DNA from: Planococcus halotolerans
GTDB lineage: Bacteria > Bacillota > Bacilli > Bacillales_A > Planococcaceae
NCBI RefSeq assembly: GCF_003289955.1
Contig: NZ_QLZR01000005.1
Coordinates: 62,001 to 126,000, forward strand
Reading direction: 5' to 3'
DNA length: 64,000 nucleotides
A program made the translations under genes and the position numbers. The notes beneath the pieces were generated by a model. The model ran no database searches. It saw only the letters and a program-made list of their open reading frames with translations, and was not told the origin of the DNA. Below, piece after piece: positions 60,679 to 64,000 of this stretch (its first letter is position 1; the number at the start of each line of letters is the position of its first letter).

Positions 60679-61449
60679 ATGAAAACCAGTGAAGTGAAAG
60701 CGATCATCACAGGCGGAGCATCGGGTCTTGGCGAGGCAACCGTCCGCCGTATTGTGGAAAAAGGCGGGAAAGCGGCGATTTTTGATCTGAATTCCGAAAA
60801 AGCGGCGAAACTTATCGAAGAACTCGGCGAAGATTCGGTCTGGTATGCGGAAACGGACGTGACGGATGCTGCTCAAGTGGAGCAGCAAACCACCGCTGTC
60901 ATTGAGCGGTTCGGTTCCGTAAATCTTGTTGTCAATTGCGCGGGAGTCGGGACGCCGGGCAAAGTCGTTTCAAAAGGAGAGCCTCAACCTCTCGAGCAAT
61001 TCGAAAAAGTGATTCGCATTAATCTGATCGGCAGTTTCAATGTATTGCGCGTTGCGGCAGCAGCCATGCAAAGGAATGAACCGAATGATAACGGGGAACG
61101 CGGTGTCATCATTTCAACTGCTTCAGTGGCGGCCTATGAAGGGCAGATCGGCCAGGCAGCCTACAGCGCCTCAAAAGGCGGCATTGTCTCCATGACTTTG
61201 CCGATTGCGCGGGAATTTGCGCGCGATGGCATACGGGTTATGGCCATTGCACCGGGGCTTATGAAGACGCCGATGTTCGATGGTTTGCCGGAAGCGGCAA
61301 TCGCATCGCTTGAATCGGCGGTTCCATTCCCGGCGCGTCTTGGGCGGCCGGATGAATACGCACAATTGGTGGAGAGCATTGTAGAGAATCCGATGTTGAA
61401 CGGTGAAACAATCAGGCTGGACGGAGCAATCCGGATGCAGCCGAAATAG
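60679..61449 (+). CDS. Short-chain dehydrogenase, 3-hydroxyacyl-CoA dehydrogenase type-2-like
   Basis: The 256-residue SDR has the cofactor motif TGGASGLGEA near residue 11, NCAGVG, the catalytic S and YSASKGG, and ends in IRLDGAIRM. Its insertion EPNDNGERGVIISTASVA is typical of the HSD10-like group that oxidises 3-hydroxyacyl-CoA, which fits between a thiolase and an acyl-CoA dehydrogenase. ATG 60679 follows GGGGGCAAAGAG; the earlier part of the frame overlaps the thiolase gene and is not coding. Confidence 0.86.
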   Translation: MKTSEVKAIITGGASGLGEATVRRIVEKGGKAAIFDLNSEKAAKLIEELGEDSVWYAETDVTDAAQVEQQTTAVIERFGSVNLVVNCAGVGTPGKVVSKGEPQPLEQFEKVIRINLIGSFNVLRVAAAAMQRNEPNDNGERGVIISTASVAAYEGQIGQAAYSASKGGIVSMTLPIAREFARDGIRVMAIAPGLMKTPMFDGLPEAAIASLESAVPFPARLGRPDEYAQLVESIVENPMLNGETIRLDGAIRMQPK

Positions 61450-61461
61450 GGGGATGAACTG

Positions 61462-62610
61462 ATGGGCAAATATCGTTTTGAAGAAGATGAACATGTCATG
61501 TTCCGTAAGTCGCTGCGGAAATTTCTTGAAAAAGAAGCGGTGCCGCAATATGAACAATGGGAGCAGGACCGCCTGATTCCAAAATCATTCTGGAAGAAAC
61601 TCGGGGACATGGGCTTTTTATGTCCGCAGGTGGATGAGCAATACGGCGGCCTCGGGCTTGATTTTCGTTACGCCGTCATCATCGGGGAAGAAATGGAGCG
61701 CGTTGGCGCCAGTCTCACTGGTGTGGGGCTGCACAACGATATAACAGTGCCGTATATCGAATCCTACGGCAATGAAGAGCAGAAACAGCGCTGGCTGCCG
61801 GGCTGTATTTCCGGTGACTACATCACGGCTATCGCGATGACGGAACCGGGAGCGGGATCTGACCTTGCGAATATCTCCACAACGGCCGTCCGGGACGGAG
61901 ATAATTATGTCGTCAATGGCCAAAAAACGTTCATCACCAATGGCATCAATTCGACGCATGTGGTCGTTGTCGTTAAAACCGATACAAAAGTGGAACCGAA
62001 GCACCGGGGGATATCCTTACTGATGATTGAAGAAGGGATGCCAGGCTTTACAAAAGGGCGCAAACTGGATAAAGTCGGCCTTCATGCGCAGGATACTTCC
62101 GAATTGTATTTTGAGGATTGTGTCGTACCGGTTTCCAATCTGATTGGTGAAGAAAACAAAGGCTTTACATATTTGATGGAAAAACTTCAGCAGGAGCGTC
62201 TGGTGGTGGCGATGGCCGCTCAAACGGCTTCGGAAGATATGCTGGAAATGACGGTCGATTATGTGAAATCGAGACAGGCATTCGGCAAGCCGATCAGCGC
62301 TTTCCAGAATACCCAGTTTAAATTGGTTGAAATGGCGACCGAAGTGGAACTGGGGCATTCATTCCTCGAATCGCTGATCGAAGAGCATATGGCAGGCAAG
62401 GATATCGTTTCCAAAGTGTCGATGGCCAAATATTGGCTGACGGATACCGCGAAAAAAATCTCGGGCGAGTGCATGCAATTGCACGGGGGCTACGGGTACA
62501 TGGAAGAATACAAAATCGCCCGCCGCTACCGCGATATTCCGGTGGCAGCGATATATGCCGGATCCAATGAAATCATGAAAACGATTGTTGCGAAGCGAAT
62601 GGGTCTGTGA
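61462..62610 (+). CDS. Acyl-CoA dehydrogenase
   Basis: The 382-residue flavoenzyme oxidises acyl-CoA to enoyl-CoA. It has AMTEPGAGSDLANIST near residue 130, the C-terminal signature QLHGGYGYMEEYKIARRYRD and the catalytic Glu region AIYAGSNEIMK. It is the third gene of the FadR-controlled operon, 12 bases after the SDR gene, preceded by AGGGGGATGA. Chain-length preference cannot be read from sequence. Confidence 0.92.
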   Translation: MGKYRFEEDEHVMFRKSLRKFLEKEAVPQYEQWEQDRLIPKSFWKKLGDMGFLCPQVDEQYGGLGLDFRYAVIIGEEMERVGASLTGVGLHNDITVPYIESYGNEEQKQRWLPGCISGDYITAIAMTEPGAGSDLANISTTAVRDGDNYVVNGQKTFITNGINSTHVVVVVKTDTKVEPKHRGISLLMIEEGMPGFTKGRKLDKVGLHAQDTSELYFEDCVVPVSNLIGEENKGFTYLMEKLQQERLVVAMAAQTASEDMLEMTVDYVKSRQAFGKPISAFQNTQFKLVEMATEVELGHSFLESLIEEHMAGKDIVSKVSMAKYWLTDTAKKISGECMQLHGGYGYMEEYKIARRYRDIPVAAIYAGSNEIMKTIVAKRMGL

Positions 62611-62649
62611 ACCTTAAGCTTGACAGAATAAACAAAATAATTTAATGTA

Positions 62650-62987
62650 AACTTCAACTTGTTGGTAGAATGGCAAGTCTATTTGAGAGAAGAGCCCAGA
62701 GAAGATGAGAATAGCAGAGAGCAAAATCGAGGATTGAGACGAGTAGGCAGTGGATTCCATAATAGAGAGTCAGCGGCTGGTGGAAGCTGATTGGGGAAAC
62801 TGCGCGAATGGACTTAGGAGAGCTGGCCTGAAAATGGAAATGAGTAAGGCAGACGTATGCCCTGCGTTAAAGGGAAAGGCGAAAAGCCTGTTTGAGTGAG
62901 TGCAGAAATGCATTAATGCGTGGTGGTACCGCGGTTTTTTTAACCCGTCCCCGCAACCGGATATATTTCCGGTTGCGGGGATTTTTG
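62650..62987 (+). promoter_or_regulatory. Tryptophan T-box leader
   Basis: This 340-base leader has the T-box sequence GGTGGTACCGCGG (62922-62934), the stem I marks AGAGAG (62764-62769) and GGTG (62779-62782), and a specifier in the context GAA-TGG-AC, where TGG (62809-62811) is the tryptophan codon. A terminator with 12-bp stem (62949-62960 with 62969-62980) and T-run follows. Uncharged tRNA-Trp should favour antitermination. A weak promoter with TTGACA at 62620-62625 lies upstream. B. subtilis uses TRAP for its trp operon instead. Confidence 0.88.
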
Positions 62988-63016
62988 TATTTCAAAAGAG
63001 CTGAGGAGAGATGAAG

Positions 63017-64000
63017 ATGAGAAGAGCAGAGAGTTTAAGTGAGCATAGAATGTACAGCAAATCAATGGAGATATTGGACGGCCGAATGACAGACCGGGAG
63101 ATTAAGGAATTTCTTGTGGCGTTGCATTCCAAAGGGGAAACAGCTGATGAGATGGTGGGCCTGGTAAAGGCGATGCGCTCAAAAGCAGTGAGTTTGCCGG
63201 AAACGAGCGGGATGTTGATTGATGTATGCGGCACAGGCGGCGACCGTTCATTCAGCTTTAATATCAGCACGCTGGCAGCTTTTGTTCTGGCGGGCTGCGG
63301 CATGAAAGTCGCGAAACACGGAAACCGCAGTGTTTCGAGCAAGACCGGCAGCGCAGATGTGCTGGAGGAACTGGGGATCCTTACAACAGCTGCCCCGGCA
63401 ACTATTCCGGAATTGATTGAAAAGACGGGCATTGCGTTTTTATTTGCGCCCGCTATTCATCCTGCACTTGGGAAATTGCGGGAAGTACGGAAGAGCATTG
63501 CGACGCCGACCATATTCAATCTGGTCGGGCCACTCGCCAATCCGTTGCCGATTGAAGTGCAGATGACCGGCGTTTACCGCCGGGATATGCTGGAGCCGAT
63601 GGCAGATGCATTGATGAGACTCGGCAGAAAACGCGGTGTGATGGTCCACGGAGCAGGCGGGATGGACGAGCTTTCTCTCGCGGGAACCAATGAATTATTG
63701 TTTTTTGATGAAAATGGCAAGAAGCTGGTTGAGTTCCATCCGGAAGAAGCAGGCTTGACGCTGGCGCCAGTCGAGGCAATCAGAGGCGGGGATGCCAAGC
63801 GCAATGCCGCAATTTTTATGGAAGTGCTGGAAGGACGCGACAGTGCTTATCTGGATACAGTAGCACTGAATGCAGGAGCTGCACTTTTTGCGAGCGGCAA
63901 TGCCGGGACGATTGCGGAGGGTGTTCACGCAGCAAGAAAATCCATCCTTTCCGGAGAAACGGGCAGTGTATTCGAAGCACACCGGCAGGCAGTGGGGGTG
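63017..64000 (+). CDS. trpD: Anthranilate phosphoribosyltransferase, 3' end cut by window
   Basis: At least 328 codons are visible and the frame is open to the window end. The motifs are DVCGTGGDRSFSFNIST (near residue 68), KHGNRSVSSKTGSADVLEELG, the Mg/PRPP site, and FNLVGPLANP, all typical of TrpD. It transfers phosphoribosyl to anthranilate, the second step of tryptophan synthesis. ATG 63017 is six bases after GAGGAGAG; ATG 63011 abuts it. It is the first gene after the T-box, so trpE and trpG are not in front of it. Confidence 0.93.
   Translation, partial: MRRAESLSEHRMYSKSMEILDGRMTDREIKEFLVALHSKGETADEMVGLVKAMRSKAVSLPETSGMLIDVCGTGGDRSFSFNISTLAAFVLAGCGMKVAKHGNRSVSSKTGSADVLEELGILTTAAPATIPELIEKTGIAFLFAPAIHPALGKLREVRKSIATPTIFNLVGPLANPLPIEVQMTGVYRRDMLEPMADALMRLGRKRGVMVHGAGGMDELSLAGTNELLFFDENGKKLVEFHPEEAGLTLAPVEAIRGGDAKRNAAIFMEVLEGRDSAYLDTVALNAGAALFASGNAGTIAEGVHAARKSILSGETGSVFEAHRQAVGV

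Noticed and set aside
1-64000. Prophage, insertion sequence, toxin-antitoxin or defence island
   Set aside because: No integrase, transposase, phage structural, restriction or toxin-antitoxin genes were recognised; gene content is housekeeping and transport.

Overview
The window reads as a chromosomal segment of a low-to-mid GC Gram-positive bacterium of the order Bacillales, most likely family Planococcaceae (Planococcus/Planomicrobium-like). This rests on many proteins that closely resemble Bacillus subtilis counterparts (FloT/YuaF, TcyABC, NfrA, CydDC, Des/DesK/DesR, HflX, YclNOPQ, NrgAB, NiaP, VmlR), on lipoboxes and strong AGGAGG-type ribosome sites, and on Bacillales-type regulatory sites: a sigma-W promoter, a cre site, GlnR/TnrA boxes, Fur boxes, a FadR box and a tryptophan T-box. 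The genus is inferred; no rRNA or tRNA gene is present to confirm it.

Layout. 1-9.5 kb: end of a cut gene, an acetyltransferase, a sigma-W driven nfeD-floT pair, a divergent MurE-type ligase, fumarase fumC, a PP-loop ATPase, a tandem acetyltransferase and a SurA-like lipoprotein. 9.5-14.1 kb (minus strand): tcyABC-like cystine importer, an RsbR-type STAS protein and a glycosyltransferase-GtrA fusion. 14.3-27.4 kb: a MacB-type exporter, a lipoprotein, an M15 peptidase, nfrA, an NmrA-like protein, an ABC operon with a decayed first gene, a methyltransferase, a cre-controlled acyl-CoA synthetase, wrbA and a ZIP-like membrane protein. 27.6-39.1 kb: cydDC, the des-desKR membrane-fluidity circuit, a YdaT-like stress protein, putP and a BCCT transporter. 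39.2-48.9 kb: hflX, a repeat-rich gap, an ABC exporter, a Met-rich lipoprotein, a Fur-controlled siderophore importer (yclNOPQ-like), an HmoA-like monooxygenase and a PAP2 phosphatase. 48.9-59.2 kb: glnK-amtB with three GlnR/TnrA boxes, a cysteine-free uracil-DNA glycosylase-like protein, a ZupT-like transporter, niaP, an acetyltransferase, vmlR behind an attenuator, and an OpuC-like osmoprotectant importer. 59.5-62.6 kb: a FadR-boxed beta-oxidation operon (thiolase, SDR, acyl-CoA dehydrogenase). 62.6-64 kb: a tryptophan T-box followed directly by trpD, cut by the window end.

The genes are mostly housekeeping and stress-adaptation functions: membrane state (floT, des), osmotic balance (putP, BCCT, opu), iron and nitrogen uptake, fatty-acid use under CcpA and FadR, and ribosome protection (vmlR). 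There is no prophage, insertion sequence, CRISPR array or recognisable defence island. I did not find a wholly new multi-gene system. The least explained features are noncoding: a family of about 120-bp palindromic repeats with at least six full or partial copies, two arrays of 21-bp repeats sitting between a gene end and a hairpin, and nested short repeats near 40.8 kb. Among proteins, the MurE paralog with replaced amino-acid-pocket motifs, the STAS protein lacking both phospho-threonines and the cysteine-free glycosylase deserve attention.
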